In this document: one piece after another, positions 36,344 to 47,093 of the stretch
Layout of the letters: every line of letters begins with the position of its first letter
Numbering within the stretch: the stretch's first letter is position 1
Assembly: GCF_022352055.1 (NCBI RefSeq)
Contig: NZ_JAKRWM010000010.1
Span: forward strand, 124,001-188,000
Reading direction: 5' to 3'
DNA length: 64,000 nucleotides
Origin: Cohnella mopanensis
GTDB lineage: Bacteria > Bacillota > Bacilli > Paenibacillales > Paenibacillaceae
Program-made: the position numbers and the translations under genes
Notes under the pieces: model-generated
Seen by the model: the letters and a program-made list of their open reading frames with translations, nothing else
What the model was told of the DNA's origin: nothing
Database searches by the model: none

Positions 36344-37468
36344 TTAATCCCCTAGGATGGCGCGTTTCATTCGTTCGAAGATGGATTTGCTTTGCTCGTG
36401 CGTGGATTCGCCGCTCTTGGAAGCAAAATCACGCAACAGCTCGCGTTGATCGTCGCTCAGATGAGTCGGAGTCACGATGGTCACTTTAACCTGCTGATCG
36501 CCTTGACCGTAACCGCGAAGTTTCGGAACGCCTTTGCCCTTCAACCGGAAGTAAGTACCGGTTTGAGTACCTGCAGGGATCTTCAGCTTAACTTTCTCCG
36601 TTAAAGTCGGAATTTCGATCTCATCCCCCAGTGCCGCTTGGGTAAAGGTTAATGGGATCTCGCAGAAAATGTCATCGCCTTCGCGCTCGAAGAAATCGTG
36701 CGACTTTACGCGCAGAACGATGTACAAGTCTCCCGGAGGCCCCCCGCGAACTCCGCCTTCCCCTTCTCCGCTTACGCGAAGCTGAGCGCCTTCATCGACG
36801 CCTGCCGGGATTTTAACGTGAATTTTGCGTTGTTTCTTCACTTGACCGCTGCCGGAGCAAGTACCGCAACGATCTTTAATCACAGTTCCCCGTCCGGAGC
36901 AAGCCGAACAAGCGCGGCGATTAACGATTCTTCCGAACGGCGTATTCTGCGCTACTTCCTGTTGGCCGGAGCCGCGGCAAACCGAACAAGTTTCCGGTTT
37001 CGTGCCTGGCTTCGCTCCATTGCCGTGACAAGTGTCGCATGTCTCTGTACGTGGGATCGTGATATCCATTTCTTTACCGAATACCGCTTCCTTGAACTCG
37101 ATCGTCATCGTATATTGCAAGTCGTTGCCCCGTTGCGGTGCATTCGGATCTCTCCTGCCGCCACCGCCTCCGAAGAACATATCGAAGATATCCCCGAATC
37201 CGCCGCCGAAGTCCGCCCCGCCGGCTCCGCCGCCGAATCCCGCATTCGGATCCTGATGGCCGAATTGGTCGTAACGAGCCCGCTGCTGGTCATCGCTCAA
37301 TACATCATAAGCTTCCTTGACCTCTTTGAATTTCGTTTCGGCATCCGGCGCTTTGTTAACGTCCGGATGGTACTGGCGCGCGAGCTTACGATAGGCTTTC
37401 TTCACATCGTCCGCGGAAGCATTTTTCTGTAGTTCCAATACATCGTAATAATCTTTTTTGTCCGCCAC
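36344..37468 (-). CDS. dnaJ: Chaperone DnaJ
   Basis: A 374-residue type I J-protein: J domain with YHPDVNK, Gly/Phe region ([27 protein letters not shown]), four CxxCxGxG zinc repeats ([32 protein letters not shown]) and the C-terminal substrate domains. It stimulates DnaK ATPase. Last gene of the heat-shock operon. Confidence 0.99.
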   Translation of the reverse strand: MADKKDYYDVLELQKNASADDVKKAYRKLARQYHPDVNKAPDAETKFKEVKEAYDVLSDDQQRARYDQFGHQDPNAGFGGGAGGADFGGGFGDIFDMFFGGGGGRRDPNAPQRGNDLQYTMTIEFKEAVFGKEMDITIPRTETCDTCHGNGAKPGTKPETCSVCRGSGQQEVAQNTPFGRIVNRRACSACSGRGTVIKDRCGTCSGSGQVKKQRKIHVKIPAGVDEGAQLRVSGEGEGGVRGGPPGDLYIVLRVKSHDFFEREGDDIFCEIPLTFTQAALGDEIEIPTLTEKVKLKIPAGTQTGTYFRLKGKGVPKLRGYGQGDQQVKVTIVTPTHLSDDQRELLRDFASKSGESTHEQSKSIFERMKRAILGD

Positions 37469-37490
37469 TTCTCCACCTCCTCATGAAGGA

Positions 37491-37531
37491 AAGTCAAAAT
37501 GATCCCGCAAGTGGCGGAAATCACTTTGACT
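37491..37531 (-). promoter_or_regulatory. Intercistronic hairpin between dnaK and dnaJ
   Basis: Minus strand AAGTCAAAGTGATTTCCGC pairs with GCGGGATCATTTTGACTT around a 5-nt loop, an 18-bp stem with few mismatches and no T-run. It is therefore better explained as a processing or stability element that sets the dnaK to dnaJ ratio than as a terminator. Confidence 0.65.
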
Positions 37532-37552
37532 TTCGATTTATTTCAATAAAGC

Positions 37553-39397
37553 TTAGTTTTTCTTGTCTTCGTCAACGACTTCGTAATCCGCGTCAACGAC
37601 GTTATCTTTCGAAGGGCCTGCATCCGCAGCGCCTTCCGCTCCGCCTTGCGCAGCTTCTGCTTGAGCCGCTTGCTCGTAGAGCTTAACGGACAGTTGCTGT
37701 ACGATCTCGCTCAATTCGTCGGTTGCCGCTTTGATCTCTTCAAGGTTATCGGAAGCCAGCGCGCTCGTCAACTTCTCTTTGCCGGCGTTCGCTTTCTCGA
37801 TCTCGCCTGCATCGACTTTGTCGCCAAGATCTTTGATCGTTTTTTCTACGCTGTAGATCAATTGATCCGCGCTATTTTTAGCTTCGACTAGCTCGCGGCG
37901 AACTTTATCTTCCTCCGCGTGCAGTTCAGCTTCTTGTTGCATACGGTCGATTTCTTCTTTGCTCAAACCGCCGGAAGAAGTGATCGTGATTTTTTGCGTT
38001 TTGCCCGTACCTTTATCCAATGCAGATACGTTAACGATCCCGTTTGCATCGATATCGAAAGTAACTTCGATTTGCGGTACGCCGCGAGGAGCAGCCGGGA
38101 TATCGCTAAGAATGAAGCGTCCCAACGTTTTGTTGTCTTTCGCCATTGCGCGTTCGCCCTGCAGAACGTGAATCTCAACTTGCGTCTGCATGTCCGCGTA
38201 AGTCGAGTATACTTGCGATTTGCTCGTAGGAATCGTCGTGTTGCGATCGATCATTTTCGTCAATACGCCGCCCGCAGTCTCGATACCCAGAGACAATGGA
38301 GTTACGTCGAGCAGGACAACGTCTTTCACTTCGCCTGTCAACACGCCCGCTTGAACTGCTGCGCCTAGGGCAACAACTTCATCCGGGTTAACGCCTTTAT
38401 GAGGATCTTGGCCTGTCAGCTTTTTGATAGCTTCTTGTACGGCAGGAATACGAGTAGATCCGCCGACTAGAACGACTTTGTCGATATCTTTGGCAGTCAA
38501 TCCGGAATCGGATAGCGCTTGGCGAGTAGGTCCCATCGTGCGCTCAACCAAGTTAGCTGTCAATTCATCGAATTTGGAACGGCTAAGGTTAATTTCCAAA
38601 TGCTGAGGAACTCCGTCTACGACCGTAATGAACGGCAAGGAAATAGTCGTCGACACGACGCCGGACAATTCTTTTTTCGCCTTCTCTGCTGCGTCTTTCA
38701 GACGTTGCACGGCTGCTTTGTCCTTCAGCAAATCAATGCTGTGTTCTTTTTTGAACTCGCCAGCAAGCCATTCCATTACGACTTGGTCGAAATCGTCGCC
38801 GCCGAGGTGGTTGTCGCCGCTAGTCGCTTTAACTTCGAAGAAGCCTTCGCCTAGTTCAAGAATACTTACGTCGAAAGTACCGCCGCCCAAGTCGAATACG
38901 AGAATCGTTTGGTCTTCTTGTTTCTCAAAGCCGTATGCAAGAGCTGCCGCCGTCGGTTCGTTAACGATCCGAAGAACTTCAAGGCCCGCGATGTTACCCG
39001 CATCCTTAGTCGCTTGGCGCTGGCTGTCATTAAAGTATGCTGGAACCGTGATTACGGCTTGCGTTACGGGTTGGCCCAAATAAGCTTCCGCATCGGCTTT
39101 AAGCTTCTGCAAGATGATCGCGGAAATTTCAGGAGCGGAGTACGCTTTGTCCTCGATCGTTTCTTTATGGGTAGTACCCATGTGACGTTTAATCGAGCTT
39201 ACTGTACGATCAGGGTTTGTGATCGCTTGACGCTTCGCCGTTTCGCCGACGACACGCTCTCCGTCTTTCTTGAAGCCGACAACCGAAGGGGTTGTGCGGT
39301 TTCCTTCCGGATTCGGGATAACGACAGCTTCGCCGCCTTCCATTACCGCTACGCAAGAGTTCGTTGTTCCAAGGTCAATTCCGATTACTTTACTCAT
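37553..39397 (-). CDS. dnaK: Chaperone DnaK (Hsp70)
   Basis: The 614-residue Hsp70 starts [23 protein letters not shown], has the Firmicute-type shortened ATPase domain with [16 protein letters not shown] and [14 protein letters not shown], the substrate domain ([16 protein letters not shown]) and a C terminus [15 protein letters not shown]. Third gene of the CIRCE-controlled operon. Confidence 0.99.
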   Translation of the reverse strand: MSKVIGIDLGTTNSCVAVMEGGEAVVIPNPEGNRTTPSVVGFKKDGERVVGETAKRQAITNPDRTVSSIKRHMGTTHKETIEDKAYSAPEISAIILQKLKADAEAYLGQPVTQAVITVPAYFNDSQRQATKDAGNIAGLEVLRIVNEPTAAALAYGFEKQEDQTILVFDLGGGTFDVSILELGEGFFEVKATSGDNHLGGDDFDQVVMEWLAGEFKKEHSIDLLKDKAAVQRLKDAAEKAKKELSGVVSTTISLPFITVVDGVPQHLEINLSRSKFDELTANLVERTMGPTRQALSDSGLTAKDIDKVVLVGGSTRIPAVQEAIKKLTGQDPHKGVNPDEVVALGAAVQAGVLTGEVKDVVLLDVTPLSLGIETAGGVLTKMIDRNTTIPTSKSQVYSTYADMQTQVEIHVLQGERAMAKDNKTLGRFILSDIPAAPRGVPQIEVTFDIDANGIVNVSALDKGTGKTQKITITSSGGLSKEEIDRMQQEAELHAEEDKVRRELVEAKNSADQLIYSVEKTIKDLGDKVDAGEIEKANAGKEKLTSALASDNLEEIKAATDELSEIVQQLSVKLYEQAAQAEAAQGGAEGAADAGPSKDNVVDADYEVVDEDKKN

Positions 39398-39448
39398 AAC
39401 TGTATTCCTCCTTCATATAAGTGCGTTACTCATTTAAGTATTAACGTC

Positions 39449-40039
39449 TTAGCCGCTAACTTTAACCATCGCTGGGCGAATGACTTTATCTTTAAGCCAA
39501 TAACCGGTTTGAATAGCCTCGACGACGATTCCTTCTTCGTACTCGTCGCTCTCCACCTGCATGATCGCTTGATGCATTTCAGGGTCGAACGGCTGACCGA
39601 CGGCTTCCATCGGTTTCAAGCCTTCCGCTTCTAGCACTTGGGAAAGTTGGCGATAAATCATGTCTACGCCTTTAGCGAAAGATTCGGTTTCTGCACTTTC
39701 CCCGCCGTTTTGCAATGCACGCTCGAAATTATCCATTACAGGAAGTAGCTGCGTGATCAATTTCAAAGAAGCATATTGCGTTAGCTCTTCTTTTTCCTTT
39801 ACCGTGCGGCGCCGAAAATTATCGAAATCGGCTTGCGCGCGCAAATAACGGCTATGATTATCATCCGCTTGGCGCTGAAGCTCGGCAATTGCGGAATTGT
39901 CCTCGTTGTTAAGCTCATCTGTCGGTTGTTCGCCTTCCAATGGGGATGCTTCATTCACATCAGAACCCATTTCCTTTTCCAAAGAGTCCTGCTGATGCTC
40001 ATCCATGTTTCCTGGCTCCTTCGTCTCATTCGTACTCAT
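39449..40039 (-). CDS. grpE: Nucleotide exchange factor GrpE
   Basis: A 196-residue protein with an acidic disordered N terminus, a coiled coil (AELQRQADDNHSRYLRAQADFDNFRRR) and the beta domain MEAVGQPFDPEMHQAIMQVESDEYEEGIVVEAIQTGYWLKDKVIRPAMVKV. It releases ADP from DnaK. GGAGG lies 10 nt before the ATG. Confidence 0.98.
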   Translation of the reverse strand: MSTNETKEPGNMDEHQQDSLEKEMGSDVNEASPLEGEQPTDELNNEDNSAIAELQRQADDNHSRYLRAQADFDNFRRRTVKEKEELTQYASLKLITQLLPVMDNFERALQNGGESAETESFAKGVDMIYRQLSQVLEAEGLKPMEAVGQPFDPEMHQAIMQVESDEYEEGIVVEAIQTGYWLKDKVIRPAMVKVSG

Positions 40040-40091
40040 GTAGAGTTCACCTCCTTACCGTGCCACCCTTGCCTTGGCGCTATACAAGTCT

Positions 40092-41117
40092 TTACTTATA
40101 CCATCGGGACATCATTAATGCGATATCCTTGGATAAATAATTGAGTAAACTGATTACTTTGCCGTATTCCATTCTCGTTGGCCCCAATATTCCGATCGTA
40201 CCGAGCGATTGCCCTTCGTAGGAATAAGTTGCCGTTATCAAGCTGCATTGATTGATCGCTTCAAGCGCGTTCTCCGTCCCGATCTTGACCTGAATCCCGC
40301 CCGGATTGGATTGGAACAACTGCATGAGCAACTGCGTTTCCTCCAACATGCCGAGAATGCTTTTCGCTTTGTCGACATCTTTGAACTCCGGTTGAGTAAG
40401 CATATTGGATGCCCCGCTTAAGTAAACCTTAGGCTCCTGCTCTTCGGTAATCGTCTGTTCCAGCAAAGTAAGAATCTCTTCGCAATGCTCGACGTAACGA
40501 CTTAGTTCTTTGGCGATTTCGCTGTGAAGAACGGATTTGACTTTGTAAAACGGGACGCCCGTCAGCTTCTCGTTCAGCATGTTGACGATCTTGTTCATGT
40601 CTTCCATCGCGATTCCGTCAGGAATGGTAATCGTTCGGTGCTCGACATGTCCCGTATTCGCGACGATAATCGCTACCGCCGACGAATCGCTAATCGGAAT
40701 CAGTTGAAAATGCTTCAGCGTCGTGCTGAACATTTCCGGTCCGAGCACGATCGACGTGTAATTGGTCATCTGGGACAATACCGTCGCCGCATGTCCGATA
40801 ACATCTTCCCAGTGATTCATCTTCTCCGCGAAAAAAGTCCGGAGCTTCCGAGCATCCTGATCACCGACTCCGTCCAACGTAACGAGGTGGTCAACATAAT
40901 AACGGTACCCTTTAATCGAAGGAATCCGACCCGCAGACGTATGCGGCTGCTCGAGCAAGCCCAACTCCTCTAGATCCGCCATCTCGTTGCGAATGGTAGC
41001 CGGACTGAAAGTCACGTCCCCTCGCTTCGATATGCTTCGGGATCCGACAGGTTCGGCCGAACGGATATAATCGTCGATAATCGCGTTGAGAATCATTCGT
41101 TGACGTTCGCTTAGCAT
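40092..41117 (-). CDS. hrcA: Heat-inducible repressor HrcA
   Basis: The 341-residue winged-helix repressor begins MLSERQRMILNAIIDDYIRSAEPVGSRSISKRGDVTFSPATIRNEMADLEELGLLEQPHTSAGR, typical of HrcA, with the central GAF-like dimerisation region. HrcA binds CIRCE and is folded by GroEL. A CIRCE element lies directly upstream, so the operon is autoregulated. Confidence 0.99.
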   Translation of the reverse strand: MLSERQRMILNAIIDDYIRSAEPVGSRSISKRGDVTFSPATIRNEMADLEELGLLEQPHTSAGRIPSIKGYRYYVDHLVTLDGVGDQDARKLRTFFAEKMNHWEDVIGHAATVLSQMTNYTSIVLGPEMFSTTLKHFQLIPISDSSAVAIIVANTGHVEHRTITIPDGIAMEDMNKIVNMLNEKLTGVPFYKVKSVLHSEIAKELSRYVEHCEEILTLLEQTITEEQEPKVYLSGASNMLTQPEFKDVDKAKSILGMLEETQLLMQLFQSNPGGIQVKIGTENALEAINQCSLITATYSYEGQSLGTIGILGPTRMEYGKVISLLNYLSKDIALMMSRWYK

Positions 41118-41156
41118 CCGAACTCCTCCTTTAAGGTTTCCGCTTTTTCCTTTTCG

Positions 41157-41183
41157 TTAGCACTCCATTTCGATGAGTGCTAA
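41157..41183. promoter_or_regulatory. CIRCE operator
   Basis: Perfect TTAGCACTC-N9-GAGTGCTAA, the exact consensus bound by HrcA, 40 nt before the hrcA start and just downstream of the promoter. Confidence 0.99.
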
Positions 41184-41194
41184 CGGCTAATACA

Positions 41195-41224
41195 AAAATA
41201 CCAAATCGACGGCGGTCGTGTCAA
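41195..41224 (-). promoter_or_regulatory. SigA promoter of the hrcA operon
   Basis: Minus strand: perfect TTGACA at 41224-41219, an 18-nt spacer and TATTTT at 41200-41195, followed 12 nt later by CIRCE. Confidence 0.8.
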
Positions 41225-41254
41225 GGACGTTCCCGCGCGATTTGGCAGTTTGAA

Positions 41255-41755
41255 TTAGATTTGGGCGAAGCTTAATTTCTCCTTGGACAATTCCGATTCA
41301 ATGACTCTGACGACAGCGATCTCGTCGCAGCAATGTTGCTTCGGACAATTCACGCAATCCGTCCATACTTTCTCTGGAAAAATTTCTTTATCGACGATTT
41401 TGAATCCGTTTTTCTGAAAAAAGGCCGCTTCATAGGTTAACGCCATCACTTTAGGAATGCCTTGAACTCTGGCTTCCTCTATTAAAGCATCAACTAGACG
41501 GCTGCCTACTCCTTGCCCCTTGTAGCCATCGACGATGCCCAGAGAACGTATTTCAACCAGATCGCTGCCTAAACGGCACAAAGAACCGCACCCAATGAGG
41601 CGATCCCCGTCTTGCGCGACGATAAAGGTATCGATATTGCGGGTTAACGCCTCGCGCGAACGAGGTAACATAATCCCGTTGGCGGCATAACCCTGTATAA
41701 GTTCATAAAGCGCATCGACATCCTCGGGCAACGCTTTCCGGCATACGATTGGCAT
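41255..41755 (-). CDS. GNAT N-acetyltransferase (amino-acid acetyltransferase-like)
   Basis: A 166-residue GNAT protein: motif A LVEIRSLGIVDGYKGQGVGSRLVDALIEEA, then YEAAFFQKNGFKIVDKEIFPEKVW. The C terminus carries a cysteine cluster (WTDCVNCPKQHCCDEIAV) seen in short ArgA-like N-acetylglutamate synthases of Firmicutes, so glutamate may be the substrate. The ATG at 41755 lies 5 nt after GAAGGAG. It sits between hemW and hrcA, a position with no counterpart in B. subtilis. Confidence 0.85.
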   Translation of the reverse strand: MPIVCRKALPEDVDALYELIQGYAANGIMLPRSREALTRNIDTFIVAQDGDRLIGCGSLCRLGSDLVEIRSLGIVDGYKGQGVGSRLVDALIEEARVQGIPKVMALTYEAAFFQKNGFKIVDKEIFPEKVWTDCVNCPKQHCCDEIAVVRVIESELSKEKLSFAQI

Positions 41756-41844
41756 GTGTACTCCTTCTCTCATACATGAAATATGTATGAATAAATATAC
41801 AACAAAACGAATGGACACTCAAGGGACATTTCGATCATTATGCC

Positions 41845-43032
41845 TTACACGAATGCCCCGAAAACCTCGTTACCGAGCAAAATACCCTTCGGAGTCAGAC
41901 GGTATCCGGCATTTTGCTCGGATTTCTCGAGTAACCCAACCTTAACTAGCCGTTGTAATTCCTCTCCGAAAACCTCTTCCAGCTTAGCGCCGTCGAACTG
42001 CCGTTCGAAGCTCAACTGCGTGACGCCTTCCTGCAATCGCAAACCTACCATCATGAAGTCGCCCATCGCTTCCTGTACGCTAACGACGTTCCGTTCCATT
42101 CGCGGCAAACCGATATTCGCCGCATCGATATAAGGTTGAACGCCTTTAATATTCATATGCCGTTGACCGAGCGCATAGCCATGCGCGCCAGCCCCAAGGC
42201 CATAATAAGGCTCATTATGCCAATAGGTCGTATTATGGCGGCTTTCAAAGCCCGGCCTAGCGAAGTTGCTTATTTCATAGTGCCGATAACCAGCCTCGCC
42301 TAGACGCTCCATGAGATGCTCATACATAGCCAACTCTACGTCCTCTTCAGGCAATGGCAGCTCATCGCGTTGATATAACCTGTGAAACAGCGTGTTCTCC
42401 TCTACCTTCAAGCCATAGAGGGAATAATGCGGTAAATCCAGCTCTAGCGCCTTCGTCACGCTATCCTTGAGCTGTTGCAGCGTTTGATTCGGCAATCCGA
42501 ACATCAAATCGATGGACAGATTAGTGAACCCGGCGGCTTTCGCATTCGCGATGCTCTGGATGACGTCCTGAGCGGCGTGAATTCTTCCTATAGTCGCCAG
42601 CAAGCCGTCGTCGAACGTTTGCGCGCCGAAGCTAATCCGGTTCACGCCGCCTTCTCTCATCGCCGCAAGCTTCCCCATATCGGTCGTCCCGGGATTGGCC
42701 TCCATCGTGAACTCGACGTCGTCCGCAAGCGGAAAATGTCTCCGAACGGCTGCCAGAAACCTCGTCATCTGCGATGGATTAAGCACGGTCGGCGTTCCGC
42801 CTCCAACGAATACGGTGTCGATAACTTTAGTTGGTAGCTCGGCAACGGTTAATCTCATCTCGTTCTCTAGAGCATCCAGATAAGCATCTATTGGCTGGCC
42901 CGCAGCCACGTAAGAATTAAAGTCGCAATAAAAGCATTTGTTCGTGCAAAACGGGATATGGATATATAACGCCCGAGGAGCCCACTGATGGACCGACGGG
43001 ACGGATAACGATTGTTGGGACGGATTTTCCAT
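41845..43032 (-). CDS. hemW: Heme chaperone HemW (radical SAM)
   Basis: The 395-residue product has LYIHIPFCTNKCFYCDFNSY with the CxxxCxxC cluster, GGGTPTVL, and the family blocks EANPGTTD, GVNRISFGAQTFDD and YEISNFARPGFESRHN. HemW was long annotated as coproporphyrinogen dehydrogenase HemN but binds and delivers heme. It follows lepA, as in Bacillus. Confidence 0.95.
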   Translation of the reverse strand: MENPSQQSLSVPSVHQWAPRALYIHIPFCTNKCFYCDFNSYVAAGQPIDAYLDALENEMRLTVAELPTKVIDTVFVGGGTPTVLNPSQMTRFLAAVRRHFPLADDVEFTMEANPGTTDMGKLAAMREGGVNRISFGAQTFDDGLLATIGRIHAAQDVIQSIANAKAAGFTNLSIDLMFGLPNQTLQQLKDSVTKALELDLPHYSLYGLKVEENTLFHRLYQRDELPLPEEDVELAMYEHLMERLGEAGYRHYEISNFARPGFESRHNTTYWHNEPYYGLGAGAHGYALGQRHMNIKGVQPYIDAANIGLPRMERNVVSVQEAMGDFMMVGLRLQEGVTQLSFERQFDGAKLEEVFGEELQRLVKVGLLEKSEQNAGYRLTPKGILLGNEVFGAFV

Positions 43033-43081
43033 GTTGGATCTTCACCTCTCTTGATAACCTAATCTAACTCCGACAAAGCGA

Positions 43082-43106
43082 AAAGCGGGCCGGAAGCCCG
43101 CTATTC
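43082..43106 (-). terminator. Terminator between lepA and hemW
   Basis: Minus strand: AGCGGGC-TTCCG-GCCCGCT followed by TTTCGC, 16 nt after the lepA stop. The short T-run suggests partial read-through into hemW. Confidence 0.75.
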
Positions 43107-43121
43107 TGTATCGATATCGCT

Positions 43122-44939
43122 TTATTCGTTATCCAGCTTAAGCACGGCCATGAACGCCTCTTGCGGCACTTCAACGTTTCCGACCTGTTTCATCCGTTTT
43201 TTACCTTCTTTTTGCTTATCGAGCAACTTCCGTTTCCGGGAAATATCTCCACCGTAACATTTCGCGAGAACGTTCTTACGCATCGCTTTGATCGATTCGC
43301 GCGCCACGATCTTCTGGCCGATGGCCGCTTGGATCGGCACTTCGAACATTTGACGAGGGATAAGATCCTTAAGCTTCTCGCAGATGACCCGCCCGCGATT
43401 GTAGGCTCGGTCCTTATGCACGATGAAGGACAAAGCGTCAACCTTCTCCGCGTTAAGCAGAATATCCATCTTAACCAAGCTGGACTGGCGATAGCCGATC
43501 ACTTCGTAATCGAACGAAGCATAGCCCTTCGTGCTCGACTTCAACTGGTCGAAGAAGTCGTACACGATCTCGGCAAGCGGAACGTTGTACTTCAGCGTTA
43601 CACGGTTCGTGTCCAAATATTGCATATCGATGAACTCTCCGCGCTTACCTTGGCACAAGTCCATGATAGCCCCGACAAAATCGTTCGGAACGATAATAGA
43701 TGCTTTCACGTACGGCTCTTCGACGAAGTCGATCTTGCCCGCTTCCGGGTAGTCAGCAGGGTTGGAAATCTCCAACACTTCGCCGTTCGTTTGCGTAACC
43801 TTGTATATAACGCTCGGTGCGGTCGTGATCAACGGAATGTTGAATTCCCGTTCGATGCGCTCTTGAATGATCTCCATATGCAGCATGCCTAGAAATCCGC
43901 AACGATATCCGAAGCCAAGCGCTTGGGATGACTCCGGCTCGTAACGAAGCGAAGCATCGTTAAGCTCGAGCTTCTCTAGCGCATCCCGCAAATCATTGTA
44001 ATCCGTGGATTCAATCGGATACAATCCGCAGAATACCATCGGGTTGATGCTGCGGTAGCCCGGCAGCGCTTCCGGCGTCGGATTTTTCAAATCGGTAATC
44101 GTATCCCCAACGCGGGTATCCTTCACGTTCTTGATCGAAGCACTGACGAACCCTACGTCCCCAGGCCCCAGTTCGGCAACGGACGTCGGTCGCGGCATGA
44201 ACGTTCCGACCTCAACGACCTCAAAGCTAGCACCAGTTGCCATAAACTTCATCTGTGTGCCCGCCTTAATCGTACCGTCAATAATCCGAATGTGGCAGAT
44301 TACGCCTTTGTAAGCATCATAGTGAGAGTCGAAGATAAGCGCTTTGAGCGGCTTGTCCCGATCCCCTTGAGGGGCAGGGATCTTCTGAACGACTTGCTCC
44401 AAAATTTCTTTGATTCCAATGCCGTTCTTCGCGGAGGCAAGCACTGCATCGCTGGTATCGAGTCCGATCACGTCTTCGACTTCTTTCTTCACCCGATCAG
44501 GATCGGCACTCGGCAAATCAATTTTGTTGATAACTGGAACAATCTCTAAGTTATTATCAAGTGCAAGGTATACGTTAGCTAAAGTCTGGGCTTCAATTCC
44601 TTGTGCGGCATCGACGACTAGCAATGCGCCTTCACAAGCAGCCAAGCTACGGGAAACCTCATAAGTGAAATCCACATGTCCCGGAGTATCGATCAAGTGC
44701 AGCAAGTACACTTCTCCGTCGTCCGCTTTATACAGCAAACGAACAGCAGTAAGCTTAATCGTAATGCCGCGTTCACGTTCAAGGTCCATGGAGTCAAGAA
44801 CCTGTTGTTGCATTTCTCGGGAGGTTAACGTGCCCGTATATTCCAAAATGCGGTCGGCCAAAGTCGATTTACCATGGTCGATGTGCGCGATAATACAGAA
44901 ATTACGAATGTTACTCTGTTTAATTTTAAGCTCTGCCAT
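43122..44939 (-). CDS. lepA: Elongation factor 4 (LepA)
   Basis: The 605-residue translational GTPase has G1 [15 protein letters not shown]2 RGITIKL, G3 DTPGHVDF, G4 NKIDLP and the LepA-specific C-terminal domain ending [28 protein letters not shown]. It acts on the ribosome in back-translocation and subunit maturation. A promoter lies between it and the MutS2-like gene, so it can be expressed separately. Confidence 0.99.
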   Translation of the reverse strand: MAELKIKQSNIRNFCIIAHIDHGKSTLADRILEYTGTLTSREMQQQVLDSMDLERERGITIKLTAVRLLYKADDGEVYLLHLIDTPGHVDFTYEVSRSLAACEGALLVVDAAQGIEAQTLANVYLALDNNLEIVPVINKIDLPSADPDRVKKEVEDVIGLDTSDAVLASAKNGIGIKEILEQVVQKIPAPQGDRDKPLKALIFDSHYDAYKGVICHIRIIDGTIKAGTQMKFMATGASFEVVEVGTFMPRPTSVAELGPGDVGFVSASIKNVKDTRVGDTITDLKNPTPEALPGYRSINPMVFCGLYPIESTDYNDLRDALEKLELNDASLRYEPESSQALGFGYRCGFLGMLHMEIIQERIEREFNIPLITTAPSVIYKVTQTNGEVLEISNPADYPEAGKIDFVEEPYVKASIIVPNDFVGAIMDLCQGKRGEFIDMQYLDTNRVTLKYNVPLAEIVYDFFDQLKSSTKGYASFDYEVIGYRQSSLVKMDILLNAEKVDALSFIVHKDRAYNRGRVICEKLKDLIPRQMFEVPIQAAIGQKIVARESIKAMRKNVLAKCYGGDISRKRKLLDKQKEGKKRMKQVGNVEVPQEAFMAVLKLDNE

Positions 44940-44988
44940 TACAATGAGTACCTCCAGCCGGTTCCATACGTCAGATGACGATCACTTC

Positions 44989-45017
44989 ATTATAACAGCG
45001 TATCCCCATAGCATCAA
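44989..45017 (-). promoter_or_regulatory. SigA promoter of lepA
   Basis: Minus strand: TTGATG at 45017-45012, a 17-nt spacer and a perfect TATAAT at 44994-44989, 50 nt before lepA. Confidence 0.8.
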
Positions 45018-45042
45018 TGATACCTGTTCCATGATCTATCGC

Positions 45043-46989
45043 TTAGTCCTCCGAAAGCTTCTCGATGACGATCCCTTCCATATGCCGTTTCCCCATCAAA
45101 TGTCGTTTCTTACGGTTTTCGACCGTATCGAAAACAATATCCATATCGTAATTTTCTCCGGGGTACAAATGCTTCTTATCGATATATTTGCGAATCCGTT
45201 TATGGTTGATCGTGAGTTTCTCCTTCTGCACCTGAACGATCATGTTGCCTTTCTCGTCAGGCAAGCGGTAAACCACCCCCGGCTTGCGCAACTGCGAGAT
45301 GAACACGACATCTCCGACGGACCATCTCGAGAGCAGCTCGTCACGATTGGCGTCCCCTTTAAATTTACGACTCGTTTCACGGTCATCCCTACCGCCAAAT
45401 GTCGGCGTCGCGCGAGATTTCCCTCCCGCTTGCCGAGGAACCGCAGTCTGGCCGCGACCTTCCTTCAAGCTATCCGCAATCGTGCGCGCCCTCTCTATAA
45501 TTCCTTTGGAAATCCCCAGCTTAGCGGCGATTACGAACGCATAGCTATTGCCTGCCTCCCCCATGTCCAACCGGTACAGCGGACTTAAAGTCTCTTCGTC
45601 GAATGCCATTCTCGCATTCTGAAATCCATCCGTGACGCGGGCGTATTCTTTGATTTCGTTAAAATGGGTCGTCGCCATAATGACGGAGCCCCGGCGATAC
45701 AATTCCTCCAGAACGGCAATCGACAAGCCGACCCCTTCACCGGGATCCGTTCCGGTAGCCAGTTCGTCGAGCAATACGAGAGTCGCAGAGCCCGCGTGAG
45801 CCAATATATCGATGACGTTGCGGAGATGGGACGAGAAAGTGCTAAGCGACGAATCGAGGCTTTGATCGTCTCCGATATCAACCTCGACGCTCCGGAATAC
45901 GCATAGCCGGCTCCCTTCCGCGGCTGGGATCAACAGCCCGGATTGTGCCATTAGCGTTAGCAGCCCTACGGTTTTGAGCGCCACCGTCTTTCCTCCCGTA
46001 TTCGGCCCCGTAATCAGTAGGGCTTGATAACCGTCGCCCAACCGAATGTCGAGCGGCACGGGTTTCGTCGCCAGCAATGGATGCCGGGCTTCTCTTAAAT
46101 CGATGATCCGTCTGTCGTTAAGCTCCGGTGCGATTCCTCCGATCGATAACCCCCATCTTGCCTTCGCGAACAGAAAATCGTAATGCCCGACTGTATCCTG
46201 GTTAACGGATAACTCATAAGAATAAGTTTCCACTTCTCCGGTCAACCGGGCCAGTATTTGCGCTTCCTCGCGGTTCTCTTCCACTCTCAACACGCTCAGG
46301 TCCATTTGCAAGCCTGCCAGCTCTGACGGCTCTACGAACACCGTTTGCCCGCTGGACGATTCGTCGAGAACCGTACCCGGGATACGTTTGCGATATTCTT
46401 TCTTTACAGGGAGCACGTAACGCCCGTTTCGCTGGCTGACCAGCCGTTCCTGCAAAATATCCGCAAATCGGGATAACATTCCTTCGAGCTTCTTCTGCAG
46501 CCTCTCTTCCGCCGTGCGGATCTTCTTGCGGATTTTGTGCAACTCCGGACTGGCCGTATCCACGATACGTCCCCGATCGATGCAGGCTTCTATCGTTTCC
46601 CGCAATGGCTTAAGGTCGAACATTGCCGCACCATAGGCCGCTACGATCGGACTCTCCGTTTTCTTGGACGCCATATATTGCCGCAACTGCTCGCAGCTGC
46701 GCGCGAATTGGGCCGCGAATCCGAAATCCGCCTCGGACATGACGTAACCGGTACCGAGCAGCGCCATCATGGTTTCCATCCCATCTAACGAAGGAAGAGG
46801 CGGATGCCCTCCTTTGGCTAGCATCCGGGATGCCTCCTGCGTCTCTGCCAGCTTGCGGCGGATGACCTCCTTGTCCTGCAACGGCTCAAGCTTTTCGATC
46901 ATCTGACGGCCAAGATAAGTGGAAGCATACGTGTGCAAAATGTCGATCACGCGGTTATATTCCAATTTGCGAAGTGAATGTTGTCTCAT
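45043..46989 (-). CDS. MutS2-type ATPase lacking the Smr domain
   Basis: The 648-residue product has the MutS2 layout: N-terminal clamp region (MRQHSLRKLEYNRVIDILHTYASTYLG), core, and ATPase with LITGPNTGGKTVALKTVGLL (Walker A, residue ~330), STFSSHLRNV, LVLLDELATGTDPGEG (Walker B) and MATTHFNEIKEYA. After residue ~520 comes a basic KOW-like segment, but the C-terminal Smr endonuclease of full MutS2 (~785 residues) is missing. B. subtilis MutS2 splits collided ribosomes; Smr-less forms are uncharacterised. GGAGG lies 8 nt before the ATG at 46989; an in-frame extension to 47190 runs through two terminators and is rejected. It is inserted between yqxA and lepA, adjacent in Bacillus. Confidence 0.9.
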   Translation of the reverse strand: MRQHSLRKLEYNRVIDILHTYASTYLGRQMIEKLEPLQDKEVIRRKLAETQEASRMLAKGGHPPLPSLDGMETMMALLGTGYVMSEADFGFAAQFARSCEQLRQYMASKKTESPIVAAYGAAMFDLKPLRETIEACIDRGRIVDTASPELHKIRKKIRTAEERLQKKLEGMLSRFADILQERLVSQRNGRYVLPVKKEYRKRIPGTVLDESSSGQTVFVEPSELAGLQMDLSVLRVEENREEAQILARLTGEVETYSYELSVNQDTVGHYDFLFAKARWGLSIGGIAPELNDRRIIDLREARHPLLATKPVPLDIRLGDGYQALLITGPNTGGKTVALKTVGLLTLMAQSGLLIPAAEGSRLCVFRSVEVDIGDDQSLDSSLSTFSSHLRNVIDILAHAGSATLVLLDELATGTDPGEGVGLSIAVLEELYRRGSVIMATTHFNEIKEYARVTDGFQNARMAFDEETLSPLYRLDMGEAGNSYAFVIAAKLGISKGIIERARTIADSLKEGRGQTAVPRQAGGKSRATPTFGGRDDRETSRKFKGDANRDELLSRWSVGDVVFISQLRKPGVVYRLPDEKGNMIVQVQKEKLTINHKRIRKYIDKKHLYPGENYDMDIVFDTVENRKKRHLMGKRHMEGIVIEKLSED

Positions 46990-47010
46990 GGGTAATTCCT
47001 CCTGTGGTTT

Positions 47011-47066
47011 TAAAATAAAAAACAGGTCGCGAGCTGAAGCGCCATCGGCGCAAGCTCGCAACCTGT
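47011..47066 (-). terminator. Second leader terminator before the MutS2-like gene
   Basis: Minus strand: ACAGGTTGCGAGC pairs with GCTCGCGACCTGT, extended by GCGCC-GAT-GGCGC, followed by TTTTTTATTTT. The T-run ends about 8 nt before the ribosome site of the gene, so read-through is needed for expression. Confidence 0.93.
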
Positions 47067-47093
47067 CGGAGTTTAAAAAATCGAAGAAGATGC

